64,000 nucleotides of DNA from the NCBI GenBank assembly GCA_027475525.1, contig JAMWFC010000117.1:1970183-2034182 (forward strand). Reading direction: 5' to 3'. The notes under the pieces were generated by a model. That model did not search any database and had not been told where the DNA came from. It saw only the letters and a program-made list of their open reading frames with translations. Origin of the DNA: Macrolepiota albuminosa (lineage: Eukaryota > Basidiomycota > Agaricomycetes > Agaricales > Agaricaceae). Of this stretch, positions 44,285 to 54,562 are shown piece by piece. Position numbers and translations under genes: made by a program. Position 1 is the stretch's first letter; every line of letters starts with the position of its first letter.

Positions 44285-47200
44285 TTAACAGCGTGACATG
44301 GGCAAATCACCCCACTGAACCATTGGACCTGAGTCATTGGATCTTGCAAGACCAGCCTTGAATGCTTTCAAGTCCTCGATATAGACGACATCAGGACGAG
44401 GGACATCCTTGCCCTCGCCAGGAACGGGATACTGTTCAACGAGTTCCGGAATAGCATTGAGGAGCCTGGCAGCGTTAGATTCCATCCCGAAAATCTGTCT
44501 CCAATAATTGGTGAAGTTTGTCGCATCACCCTCAAGTGAGTTATTCCAAGTCTCAGCATCAAATTCAACACCAGCCTCGCGTAGGAGGGTGGCAAATGCC
44601 TGAGATGCAGTGACACTGACTTTCTTTGAGCGGGGTTTTTGGGAAACCATATGGACCGACAGTTTGGAACGTGTTGTTGAGGAAGGATGAACATGAGATA
44701 GAAATAGATCCAGGACATCGTTCTTTGTGACACTCCGAAGAAAACGTGCATCAGATTCCCCTGGTCTACAGTCAGGAAGAGTATTAATGAAATCAAGCCG
44801 AACTCACTCCTCAGGAAATCCCAGTGACCGGTCGTGATGTGGCTCATAAAGTATGAGGTCTCGTCTGCCAGATTCTTATCCTTCTCCAGCCACTTCCTCT
44901 CTAAACCACTTTTTTGCTCAGCCACCTCTGCTTCTGACATATTTTCGATAGTCGACTTCATTCCACTCAAAAACGATTCAACGCGTTCTTCTAGATATCC
45001 CGGAGTTTTCTCGCTCTGGACCACGATGCGGATTCCTTTCTCGCTAGAGCCTGCTAATGTCCAAGGAGCACAGTGGACAACATAGCCCAACTGCTCCTGG
45101 GTCCGTAAAACATTAAAGGCGGGCTCGCTCAGAATCTGTGTAAGAAGTGAAGAAACTACTCTGAGCCTTTGGTCTACGATACGACCAAAATGAATGAAGT
45201 AAGTAAGGGATGAGTTGGCTTGATTGGGGTTGGGAATAGGACAGGTCCAGATATAATTAGAACCTGTTGATACACTGGTCAGCTATGACAAACCTCGTTA
45301 AACAATCATACCTTGTGGAAGGAGGAGCGCTCGCTCATTCAGTTCCACGGCACTAAGGGAGGAAGTATGCAACCCATCCTCGGCAATGTCTGCAATCTTT
45401 AAAGCTTCCTGATGACGATACTGAGAATGTTGATCCCTCCATATCAATGCTACGCACGTCTTTGTAAATATTGCCCGCCACAAACATTCGCAGATTGACT
45501 TGCGACAACAGTTGCTTGATGTGAGTCTGAATCTCGTCGGCACTAATCGCTAGAGAGGTTTTGAGCAAATTACCGCCAGTCCTTGCAGTTGCATGCTTAC
45601 AGGGTAATTCTTTCAATTTTTCTTCCACCGACCATTGGTCAGCTGTTAAGAGATAACGACAGAAGTAATCAGACAATGTATAAGACTGTCCAAGGAAGAA
45701 GTTTCGCCATTCCCTTTGATTCTGACAGTTTTTTAGTAATCTTCAGAAGGCAGCAAGAACCAAGATTAAAACCTGTTCTTTGATGACGATCAATCGATGA
45801 GGATCGACAGACAGTCCCTTCACCGTCTCCAACACCTTCCTCACAAGCACGCTGAGTTTGTCGTTATAGCCGTTAATTGAGATGTACAGCCCGTTCGTTT
45901 GCGACATAAGATTGTACGACAAACCTGCAAGGTCAGCTGCGTAAGAATACTCGGTGAGGGAGTCGTTAACGATGTCAGCATATAGCCTGTGAAACATCAG
46001 AATATGGCAAAATGTCGTTGAAACGTGAGCCTTACTTAGTCATGACAGCAGCACGAGCCGTTTCGTTTCCAACGGGGCTATTAAAGGATGGATATGGGTT
46101 CTTCCTATATTAAAAGAAGTCTCATTACCTGCGAATATCAATGACAACATGAGCTTTGGGTACAAAGAAGCGATCATCCTTCTTGTGCCAAAGCGTAGAT
46201 AGGGATGTTTCCTGTATGAGATGGGGCCGTTTGAGGGGCTAAACGAAGTTGAGAAGAAGCCAGCATATAAAGGATTTTTTTACAAACATGAGTTACGATT
46301 CGCTTGTCTACTTCAAGATCTGTGGGAATGAACTCGTTGGGACCCGGAAGGAAAAGTTCGGTGATTACATTGGGCGCCTCAGCCTAAAGTGACGAAGCAG
46401 TCAACATCATAGACATATGCTTTTAGCCAAAATGCACCTCCTTAATGAATTGCTCGTCGAATCGTTCAATACGATATTTTGTACCATACCAAGGTTCTTT
46501 CTCCCAAGTGAAGTCAGCGGAAGCAATCTTAGAGTGCTCAGGGGCCGTCGCCATAAGCAATACACGTCCTTCCGTTATTCGGAACGTTTCAAGGCATTTC
46601 CTGACCTCATTCTCTCCAGCGGCAGAATCCCAGTCCCATGTGACCTCTGGCGCTTTGAGTAAGAGGTCTTTTGGAACGGGCCATGACATATATTCCGTAA
46701 TCGAAGTCGCATACTCATCCGGTCGTCTCTTTTCTTTAAAACGGAATTTGATATCAGAGACTTTTGCAATTTCGCGCTGATGAAATGCGTCGAACTTTGA
46801 AGCACGAAGAAGAGAAAGGTATTGGAATATTGCATTAATCACGTCACGGTAGTGTTCTGGGAGAGGATGAGTTTGATTCAGGTCATAGAAAACGACATAC
46901 GAAAACCATCCTCAGTCAAGTGCGCAGTCACTTTGAACGTGGCAAACTGTCTTGCCAAATTTTGAGGACCACTACTCAGACTTGTAATCCAGCCTTTCTT
47001 TTTCAGATATGAATGCAAGGAACCAGCGCCTTCATGGCCTAAAAGATGTGACAGGAAATTGGCCGGCTTATGCCTCCACAACGGAGGCTGCCAAGCCAAA
47101 GGAAAAGATACTTCTAATGCGTGGAAGGACATGACTGTCTGAACAAAAACAAGGGTCTGATACGATGATGTTAATATACGGTGGAACGAGGAAAAACTCA

Positions 47201-48522
47201 ATAACTAACTCCTTTCTCGTCGGGCCCGAAAGGATGGTCAGGTATCATGGGAAGCGCATCACGTCCACGATTTGGTATAGGTGAAAACAATTTCGACGTA
47301 AGTTGTGAAAGCTCTTCCAGCGATTCTGCGATGATGTCAAGGAATTGATTGACCTGAAACTTAGCAAATCTTCTATACCTTTCCCAATGACACACAGTCG
47401 CATGCGACTCGCGCAATACTCGTGACTCCACCACTCTACTAATCGTCTGCGAGTTTCACGTCCAATTGCGCCACCGTCTGCTTCAGTGTCGCTGTTGGTG
47501 GAAGCCATGGATGGTGTAGGGGAGGGGATTCTGGAAGGAGTGGACGACGAAGTGGCTTCTGTTGATCGTGACAAAACGCCGTCCTCTCCAAGTAATCCTG
47601 CCGCTTTTAATGTTTTGGCAGCTTTGGACAAACTATCTTTGCTTCCACTGCCAAACTTGTTCCACGGATGTCCGTCTTTGCTGAGGTGTTTGTTCAACTG
47701 AAATATACGCCACATGTCTGTTTGATGGTTCTTCTTGTGCTCGGAGTCGACAGCGTTTAACTCGCGGGTCGTGCAGCTTGGCGCAAACAATGGCGAGTGA
47801 AAGAACCCTGAAAAGCGCTCGAGTGCACCTGCCAACGCAGGGGTTGCAACGGTGAAATAGTAGTTCGTAGTCGAAGTAGATGTATAAGCATTTGAACCAC
47901 CGTTGTTTTTGGCCAGGTACTATGAAGAGGAACATCAAGAGGCATAAAAGAAGGTGTAGAGTGTGTGACATACTTCACTATATTCATTTTCTTTAGGAAA
48001 CTGCACAGTACCCTAAAATAAACTGTAATGAGTACGTGCTGCCGCATAGAGATGCCATAAATGAAGTACAACGCGATTGACTGCATCCTAACAAGCAATG
48101 AGGTACTCACCATGAATAACAAATGTTCGCAGAAGTGAGCAAGGCCAGGCATATCAGGCTAGATGTGGTTGATTGACGTTCAGGTTGGGTTACATATAAA
48201 AACAACTCACTGGGTCATACAGATGGCCAACTGCAACGTCCAAACTAGCTGCAGCTTTATCCGCGTTAGCATCGTGTATCAGGGTCGCCTGTAGGCCATT
48301 ATCCAGTCGAATTATTCTGTAATCTCGATCATCCTGTTCAGGTTTCTTTATAGGTTTCTTGAAGAGGGAGTATGGTGGAGCCGGGCCGGGAGAGACGCGT
48401 AACCAGTCAGCTTCATCACTTGCGACTGTAGCCATCCAGGATTTACGAGGTATGCTGGTGTAAACACGGGGTAAAAGTAAGGATGAACTTGAGAGGAGAA
48501 GACAACGAGAGTGTTTCAGCAT
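44285..48522 (-). CDS. STE23: Insulysin-type M16 zinc metallopeptidase (STE23/IDE)
   Basis: This is an M16A peptidase that degrades short peptides inside a closed chamber; yeast Ste23 also trims a-factor. The ATG at 48522 gives a possible mitochondrial presequence, MLKHSRCLLLSSSSLLLPRV. A second in-frame ATG at 48435 (MATVASDEADWLRV) would give a cytosolic form. The zinc motif is inverted HxxEH: GLAHFCEHLLFM, with the distal Glu region ELNAVDSEHKKNHQTD. Later blocks are LLGHEGAGSLHSYLKKKGW and the C-terminal domain ending PMVQWGDLPMSRC. A Ser/Pro/Thr-rich insert (SSSTPSRIPSPTPSMAST) sits in the N-terminal domain. There are about ten introns. A Ngaro retroelement begins 106 bp upstream of the start. 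Confidence 0.93.
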
Positions 48523-48627
48523 TCGCCCATATATATGGAAGAATCCGTGGTTGGAAAAAAAAGCAGAGGATAAGTAATCACAGTCCGGCGATCTCGGCAC
48601 TGTGCGGGTTATTGCCTAGTAAAGGTT

Positions 48628-49220
48628 TCGACGAAAAGGCGGGTTCCGAGGGTAAGGAGCGTTTTTGGAGGCCTCTGCGCGGACAAGCAGGCACGCTCAC
48701 AGTTCTTCAAGTCACCAGCGGCCGTTCCCGATTCGATTGCCACGATGTCGGCAGAGGTTGGGTCGGGAACAGTAGGGCCGAGATCTTTTTAGTCTTGTTA
48801 CATGCAAGAGTATTGCATTGTCAATCATGCAACGGTCTTGCAAAAATTTTTCAGTCGTGCAACGGCCTTGCACTCACACCACCACCGTTCTCAGTCAGGT
48901 CAGCACAGAGCAGTCACTCGCAGTCTCACAGCAGTCTGACACCCTTCGCAGAGTAGTGATCGTCATTCTCGCAATCGTGCAGTTCCCCCCTCACACGTCA
49001 CTACTCTAAGAAGTAGGTTGCTTTTCAGCCGTCAGTAGACGAGACACCACCTTACCCTCTACAGCAGCCGCTAGACGATAGCCACACAGAAGATTTTATT
49101 ACATATTCGTGTTTCCGTCTTCTCAGTAAGCGATAGTCAACGTATACAAGTTTACTGCTCAACTTAACCATATCGGTATCAGAATTTTTTATTAGTGTAG
49201 TCGGTATCTTTCTTCGCGCA
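48628..49220 (+). repeat. Ngaro split repeat A1
   Basis: A1 runs from TCGACGAAAAGGCGGGTTCC to TCTTTCTTCGCGCA. It is identical as far as I could compare to A2 at 53689-54358 except for one 77-bp duplication in A2. It probably carries the promoter and leader of the element. Confidence 0.9.
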
Positions 49221-49256
49221 GTATTCTCGTTACCTCACCATCGAACCGTGTTCTTC

Positions 49257-50588
49257 ATGACTCAACATGCCGAGAGTTCCCAATCTGCTGAATCTCAGAC
49301 TCAGCGCGATAACGATGCGCGAGTGGCCGAAGAACATGATGCTGTTGATCGCGAAACCGACCGTGCCAATTTTATTCATGCTGAATGTCAGAGATATATT
49401 GATGAGACCGTTGAGGGCAAGCGTACCATCACTGAGTTCATGCAGGCGCTCAGAGATCTTGGACTTAATGCAATGGAGGCCCAGGATCACGTCGATGAGG
49501 TCAGACAGCGCGTTGAGTTGCGTAATGCTAAAGCGAGGCAGCCGCACTCGAATTCTCGTGAGGTATCCCCACGAAACGAGCCTGAAGGAGATCAAGCGGG
49601 AGAGTCCCACGCACGAGCTGTGGAAGCTGCTGCGTGGGAGGCATTGCAAGCTAGGCTCGAACACGCCCTCGCTCCATCGTCTCAACCGGTCACGATCTCT
49701 ATCGAACAACTGGCAGACTTGTTGGGAGATCAGAAGTCATCTTCCGTTCATTCGTCTATCCCTCAATCAGTTCTGGCCATGGCGCCCCACCTCACTGAAT
49801 TCCAAAAGGAGGTTTCGGACGACCCGTATCTTGCAAAAACCTGGGGACTGCGTCATGAGTATGCCAAGGAGAAGGTTGTTGATGCCCTCATTAATTTGGC
49901 CCAGTCGCGACACCTTAAGGACCCGATCTCACGCGCTATGTGGAAATTGGTTATCCTGGATCATTATGTCGACTTCGAGAAGCTATACGCCACCTTCGAT
50001 AAAAGATATAACCACGACGATGAACCGAAAGACTTTATGGGAGGTTTTTCTCTCATCAAAAAAGATCACGCCTCGGCAAAGCGACCTGTCTGTACAGAGG
50101 GAGATTGGATTAGAACGTTTGATGCGTGGATGGAGGCGGTTCTCATGTTTTACCCGCATCGTAAGGGGGAGCTTGCGAAATATAGGATTCGGATATTGGA
50201 TTTTTGTCGTTCTATCCCGAATGGGGCACACATTGCAATCCAGTTCGATGCGGATACACGAGATCGTTATGCGCGCAATCCTTTTCGTATGGATAGCAAT
50301 GAAGAGCTTCACGTGCCTTTTCTCGCCCAGATGCTCAGTTCTTCGTCATCTGCAGCTGGCAATAAACGCAAGGGTTCGCCTCCGGCGGGTTCGAGAAAAA
50401 GAACGGCGGCCATATGCCAGAATTGGAATTTGGGAATATGCACTTCGGACCCGTGTCCGGGAGGCCGCCGTCACAATGTATGTTGCGAATGCTATGGTAA
50501 CCATAAGGCTAGAGACGTCGAAGAATGTCTTAAGAAACTCAACCTGCGACGCCAACAATATCGAGCCTCCATTAGCGGTAGCAACTAA
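49257..50588 (+). CDS. Ngaro ORF1, Gag-like protein
   Basis: The first ATG is at 49257 (MTQHAESSQSAESQTQRDND); about 443 codons. The N-terminus is charged and helical, and the middle is VSDDPYLAKTWGLRHEYAKE. The C-terminus has a Cys/His knuckle CQNWNLGICTSDPC ... HNVCCECYGNHKA typical of Gag-like ORF1 proteins of DIRS/Ngaro elements. It should bind element RNA and form particles. It is intact, with no stop. The second frame is open through the whole gene (see ORF2). Confidence 0.85.
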   Translation: MTQHAESSQSAESQTQRDNDARVAEEHDAVDRETDRANFIHAECQRYIDETVEGKRTITEFMQALRDLGLNAMEAQDHVDEVRQRVELRNAKARQPHSNSREVSPRNEPEGDQAGESHARAVEAAAWEALQARLEHALAPSSQPVTISIEQLADLLGDQKSSSVHSSIPQSVLAMAPHLTEFQKEVSDDPYLAKTWGLRHEYAKEKVVDALINLAQSRHLKDPISRAMWKLVILDHYVDFEKLYATFDKRYNHDDEPKDFMGGFSLIKKDHASAKRPVCTEGDWIRTFDAWMEAVLMFYPHRKGELAKYRIRILDFCRSIPNGAHIAIQFDADTRDRYARNPFRMDSNEELHVPFLAQMLSSSSSAAGNKRKGSPPAGSRKRTAAICQNWNLGICTSDPCPGGRRHNVCCECYGNHKARDVEECLKKLNLRRQQYRASISGSN

Positions 50589-52476
50589 GGCATCCGATGC
50601 ACGGGTACAATGTCCTAAGTCCTTGAAGAGTCTAGGGGAGAAAAGACCACTGGCAGTGACGGCAGTAGAGGGTCAGAGATTCAGAAGAGGTTTTGTCTGG
50701 GATGAAGATACAGCGACAGCACCGACTTCTCCATCAGCGCTTAATACCGAAACAGCTCCTCCACTTCCAACACCCCCTCAGCATCTATTAGACAATCCAA
50801 CTTTCAAAGCAACATTAGAGGCATTAAAGGACAATATACGTGTCGAGACGCCATTCGACGTAGACAAGTTCGAACGGGTATTATGGGATCATCCGAATCA
50901 ACCGTTTGTGACATCAGTGATAAAGAGTATGCGTGAGGGTTTTTGGCCATTTGACGAGGGGGACTGGCTGTCTGATGCTGATGATCCGCTGCCGAATTAT
51001 TCTTCAGAAGAGGAAGACCTTGAGGCAATAAGAGCTTTCCGAGATAAAGAGATCAAATTGGCTAGATGGTCGAAAGTGGATAATTTAGAGGACCTTCTTC
51101 CAGGCATGAAAGCATCACCGTTGTTCGTTGTATGGCAGAAGAATAAGGCGAGGGTGGTGACGGATCATTCAGCATCGGGATTGAACGATGGGATTCCTAA
51201 GATAGAGGCTAAGGTTCGCTACGACGACATGAGAACCTTTGGTCAGGCGATGTATAATGCGAAACGCAGTTTCCCGAATGAGACGTTGGTCACATGGAAA
51301 TCAGATGTCGCGAGCGCTTTTCTGAACTTGCCAGCTCATCCATTATGGCAAATTCGGCAGGTGGTTAATGTTGATGGAAACTGGTACATCATGCATCGTC
51401 TGGTCTTCGGGAACAGAGCTTCTCCGCGATGCTGGTGCGCTGTATCGTCTCTAATGTGTTGGGTAGGAATCAAGAAGTTGGATATCAGAGATCTGCACGT
51501 ATTCATGGACGATTTTTATTCATGGGGGATGAAAAGGAATCTAATATCATACAAAGGTATCTCACGACCACAGGGTCAAGTCCAATTATTGATCTTTTGG
51601 GATGCAATCGGATGTCCTTGGGAAGAGAAAAAACAGGAATTCGGAGAGGCTTTAAAGATCATAGGATTCTGGGTCGACATTAATCATGGTACAATTACCC
51701 TCACTGATGAATCGACAGCAGATATAGTCTCGAAGATTCAACTTTTCATTGATACCCCTTCCCGTCGACCTTCGTTACGAAACTGGCAGCGTCTGGGCGG
51801 TCATTTAAACTGGTTACTTAATGTCCTACCTTGGGGCAGACCGGCACTTACAGAAATGTATCGAAAAATGTCCGGAAAGGAGACCATGCACGCAGGCATC
51901 TATCTCAACAAAGAGGTAGTGACAGATATGACCTGGCTAATAGAGATTATTCCGAAATCGATGGGAGTCAGGTTCCTCGAGACAACGAAATGGGTCAACG
52001 AATCAGCGGATATGGTCGTATGGACAGACGCCAGCTTGAAGTTAGGAATGGCATTTGTATACGCTGGGAACGGATTCGCTTACCAATTGGCACCAAATGA
52101 TACGTCCACAAAGATTGATATTTTCTTCCTCGAGCTCATCGCCATTCTATCAGCAATTTCCCACGTTACAGCTTTTGACCACCCACCACGACGTTTGCTC
52201 ATTTTCACGGACAGCCTAGATTCAGTGGCAGTCTTCAACACATTGGGAGCTACCGAAGCCTTGCACAACTCAGTAGTTCGTGCGGTTGCCGGTATAATCC
52301 TCCAGTCAGGAATCGATCTACGAGTTTGTCACATTGCGGGTAAGGACAACATCAGAGCCGATTTACTATCTCGTCTACTCTTTGATGAGTATAAAAGAAA
52401 ATTCCCCGCAGATCGCGTCCGCCGATTCGAACCTCCTCGAGACTTATTGCCGACGCGATGGAGAGCGTGCTTTTGA
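49267..52476 (+). CDS. Ngaro ORF2, reverse transcriptase - RNase H
   Basis: The +1 frame is open from the ATG at 49267 to 52476 (1069 codons), but recognisable RT text starts only near 50690 (RGFVWDEDTATAPTSPS). The RT core has KARVVTDHSASGLNDGIPK, TWKSDVASAFLNLPAHPLW and the catalytic HVFMDDFYSWG (an FMDD box). RNase H follows with VVWTDASLKLG, FFLELIAILSA, LLIFTDSLDSV and KDNIRADLLSRLL. No ATG lies between the gag stop (50588) and the RT core, so ORF2 is probably made by +1 frameshifting or reinitiation. The first 440 codons overlap gag and are very Arg-rich. No methyltransferase domain follows, which supports Ngaro over DIRS. Confidence 0.85.
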   Translation: MPRVPNLLNLRLSAITMREWPKNMMLLIAKPTVPILFMLNVRDILMRPLRASVPSLSSCRRSEILDLMQWRPRITSMRSDSALSCVMLKRGSRTRILVRYPHETSLKEIKRESPTHELWKLLRGRHCKLGSNTPSLHRLNRSRSLSNNWQTCWEIRSHLPFIRLSLNQFWPWRPTSLNSKRRFRTTRILQKPGDCVMSMPRRRLLMPSLIWPSRDTLRTRSHALCGNWLSWIIMSTSRSYTPPSIKDITTTMNRKTLWEVFLSSKKITPRQSDLSVQREIGLERLMRGWRRFSCFTRIVRGSLRNIGFGYWIFVVLSRMGHTLQSSSMRIHEIVMRAILFVWIAMKSFTCLFSPRCSVLRHLQLAINARVRLRRVREKERRPYARIGIWEYALRTRVREAAVTMYVANAMVTIRLETSKNVLRNSTCDANNIEPPLAVATKASDARVQCPKSLKSLGEKRPLAVTAVEGQRFRRGFVWDEDTATAPTSPSALNTETAPPLPTPPQHLLDNPTFKATLEALKDNIRVETPFDVDKFERVLWDHPNQPFVTSVIKSMREGFWPFDEGDWLSDADDPLPNYSSEEEDLEAIRAFRDKEIKLARWSKVDNLEDLLPGMKASPLFVVWQKNKARVVTDHSASGLNDGIPKIEAKVRYDDMRTFGQAMYNAKRSFPNETLVTWKSDVASAFLNLPAHPLWQIRQVVNVDGNWYIMHRLVFGNRASPRCWCAVSSLMCWVGIKKLDIRDLHVFMDDFYSWGMKRNLISYKGISRPQGQVQLLIFWDAIGCPWEEKKQEFGEALKIIGFWVDINHGTITLTDESTADIVSKIQLFIDTPSRRPSLRNWQRLGGHLNWLLNVLPWGRPALTEMYRKMSGKETMHAGIYLNKEVVTDMTWLIEIIPKSMGVRFLETTKWVNESADMVVWTDASLKLGMAFVYAGNGFAYQLAPNDTSTKIDIFFLELIAILSAISHVTAFDHPPRRLLIFTDSLDSVAVFNTLGATEALHNSVVRAVAGIILQSGIDLRVCHIAGKDNIRADLLSRLLFDEYKRKFPADRVRRFEPPRDLLPTRWRACF

Positions 52477-53462
52477 GCGCGCTGGGCGGGTCGTCAAGTA
52501 GTAAACAGACGACCCGTCCACCAATGGCTCTAGAAGATCTGGACGCTCTCACGTTCCATCTTCAGGTTCACGCCATTGAAAAGTCGACAGCCAGCAGTTA
52601 TGTAACAGGAGCACGGGACTATGTTAAGTTCTGTATTAATCACAACATTCCTCTTGATCCAACTCCACAGACATTATCACGATATATTGCTTATACTTCG
52701 AAATTTATTGCATCGGGTCCTAAATACCTTACAGGTCTTCGTCACTTTATACGGGACTTCTATCCAGACTTCGACTCAAATAGATCACATCCCCTCGTGC
52801 AAGCTACCATAAGAGGCTCAAAGAAAGTACGTGCCAATCCGATTCGTAGAAAATTACCCTTGCGGCCACATCATCTTGCATCTTTCGTAGAGGCAGCACG
52901 GCGTACTAAAGATTACGATGATTTCCTGTTCGCTACTATGATGTCTTGCTGCTTCTACGCGTGTCACAGGTCAGGAGAGCTCGTCAAGAAGACAGCGAAG
53001 GAGCCCACCGATTGGCGCAAGACTATTAAACGTTCCTCAGTAAAATTCTCTCAGGGATATGCGGGGTATCACCTACCTTACCATAAGACCGATCCATTCT
53101 TTCATGGAACCGACATTCTATTCACGCATCAAGAGAAGGCAGATCCCGTATTGTTGTTGCACGAATACATTAGAAGCAGAGACAAACTACACGGTTTTCG
53201 TCGCGCTCTTTTTTTACGAGAAGACGGTTCTCTTCCGACGAGATCATGGTTCGATTCGAAACTGTTCTCCTTTGTGGATCGTTCCTTCGGAGGCCACTCA
53301 GCGAGGGCAGGAGGCGCCACCTTCTATGCGTCGCTGGGAGTCTCAGAAGACATTATCAAGGCTCTGGGTCGTTGGTCTTCCTCAGCTTGGACCATCTACG
53401 TTCGTGAGAACCCCTGCGTAAGGATGGCGCTACAATTGGCAATCTCAAAGAAACGTCATTAA
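52458..53462 (+). CDS. Ngaro ORF3, tyrosine recombinase
   Basis: This is an intact 334-codon ORF whose ATG overlaps the end of ORF2 by 19 nt. Catalytic residues by position: Arg171 (CHRSGEL), His280 and Arg283 (GGHSARAGG), Trp306 in the second His/Trp position (LGRWSS), and nucleophile Tyr314 (WTIYVRENP). The N-terminal region (SSYVTGARDYVKFCINHNIP) looks like a SAM-like core-binding domain. It would recombine a circular DNA copy of the element into the genome without target duplication. All key residues are present, so it is probably active. Confidence 0.92.
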   Translation: MESVLLSALGGSSSSKQTTRPPMALEDLDALTFHLQVHAIEKSTASSYVTGARDYVKFCINHNIPLDPTPQTLSRYIAYTSKFIASGPKYLTGLRHFIRDFYPDFDSNRSHPLVQATIRGSKKVRANPIRRKLPLRPHHLASFVEAARRTKDYDDFLFATMMSCCFYACHRSGELVKKTAKEPTDWRKTIKRSSVKFSQGYAGYHLPYHKTDPFFHGTDILFTHQEKADPVLLLHEYIRSRDKLHGFRRALFLREDGSLPTRSWFDSKLFSFVDRSFGGHSARAGGATFYASLGVSEDIIKALGRWSSSAWTIYVRENPCVRMALQLAISKKRH

Positions 53463-53554
53463 GTCTTTTCAATTATTTTTCCATTCAGTCAGCTTCTCGC
53501 ATCATCTTCTTGTCACCACCACCATCCCCTCCACTCTCCTCATCAGCCGCTTAT

Positions 53555-53690
53555 AGCCTATAGCCACGTCGCCGCTTCAAGAAAAAATAAATAAATAAAA
53601 AACGGGGTCGCTCCGGCGGCCGATTAGCACTAAAAACAGTTCTATTCTCTTTTGCACATCAACCTAGTCACACGACGAGCTGCAGAGGTC
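53555..53690 (+). repeat. Ngaro split repeat B1
   Basis: 136 bp, AGCCTATAGCCACGTCGCCG to GAGCTGCAGAGGTC, repeated at 54427-54562. It abuts A2 directly, giving the circle-junction order B1-A2. Confidence 0.9.
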
Positions 53691-54358
53691 GACGAAAAGG
53701 CGGGTTCCGAGGGTAAGGAGCGTTTTTGGAGGCCTCTGCGCGGACAAGCAGGCACGCTCACAGTTCTTCAAGTCACCAGCGGCCGTTCCCGATTCGATTG
53801 CCACGATGTCGGCAGAGGTTGGGTCGGGAACAGTAGGGCCGAGATCTTTTTAGTCTTGTTACATGCAAGAGTATTGCATTGTCAATCATGCAACGGTCTT
53901 GCAAAAACAGTAGGGCCGAGATCTTTTTAGTCTTGTTACATGCAAGAGTATTGCATTGTCAATCATGCAACGGTCTTGCAAAAATTTTTCAGTCGTGCAA
54001 CGGCCTTGCACTCACACCACCACCGTTCTCAGTCAGGTCAGCACAGAGCAGTCACTCGCAGTCTCACAGCAGTCTGACACCCTTCGCAGAGTAGTGATCG
54101 TCATTCTCGCAATCGTGCAGTTCCCCCCTCACACGTCACTACTCTAAGAAGTAGGTTGCTTTTCAGCCGTCAGTAGACGAGACACCACCTTACCCTCTAC
54201 AGCAGCCGCTAGACGATAGCCACACAGAAGATTTTATTACATATTCGTGTTTCCGTCTTCTCAGTAAGCGATAGTCAACGTATACAAGTTTACTGCTCAA
54301 CTTAACCATATCGGTATCAGAATTTTTTATTAGTGTAGTCGGTATCTTTCTTCGCGCA
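53689..54358 (+). repeat. Ngaro split repeat A2
   Basis: 670 bp, equal to A1 (593 bp) plus an exact 77-bp tandem duplication. The two copies otherwise look identical, which implies recent insertion. Confidence 0.9.
53829..53985. repeat. Exact 77-bp tandem duplication in A2
   Basis: CAGTAGGGCCGAGATCTTTT begins at 53831 and again at 53908, 77 bp apart, and identity continues across the whole unit. A1 has the block only once. Confidence 0.95.
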
Positions 54359-54426
54359 CCCTCCCACCTCTCCCTCATTTATCTTGGACATCTTTATTTT
54401 TTGGACCTACTTGTTACATAGTGTAC

Positions 54427-54562
54427 AGCCTATAGCCACGTCGCCGCTTCAAGAAAAAATAAATAAATAAAAAACGGGGTCGCTCCGGCGGCCGATTAGC
54501 ACTAAAAACAGTTCTATTCTCTTTTGCACATCAACCTAGTCACACGACGAGCTGCAGAGGTC
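54427..54562 (+). repeat. Ngaro split repeat B2
   Basis: This is the second copy of the 136-bp B repeat, separated from A2 by 68 bp of unrelated T-rich sequence. Its end at 54562 is the right border of the element. Confidence 0.88.

Larger units (their letters stand above)
48628..54562 (+). mobile_element. Ngaro-like tyrosine-recombinase retrotransposon with split direct repeats
   Basis: The 5.9-kb element has the order A1 - gag - RT/RNaseH - tyrosine recombinase - B1 - A2 - B2. A1 (48628-49220) equals A2 (53689-54358) apart from a 77-bp duplication in A2, and B1 equals B2. Split direct repeats, a YR instead of a DDE integrase, and no methyltransferase after RNase H point to the Ngaro group of DIRS-like elements. 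All three ORFs are intact. As expected for YR elements, there is no target duplication: the left border reads aaaggtt/TCGACG and the right border gaggtc/ttaagta, sharing GGT. Confidence 0.88.

Noticed and set aside
44368..45090. 240-codon frame on the minus strand as a separate gene
   Set aside because: It is a read-through of STE23 exons and introns; only parts match the M16 protein, and the rest is intron or wrong frame.
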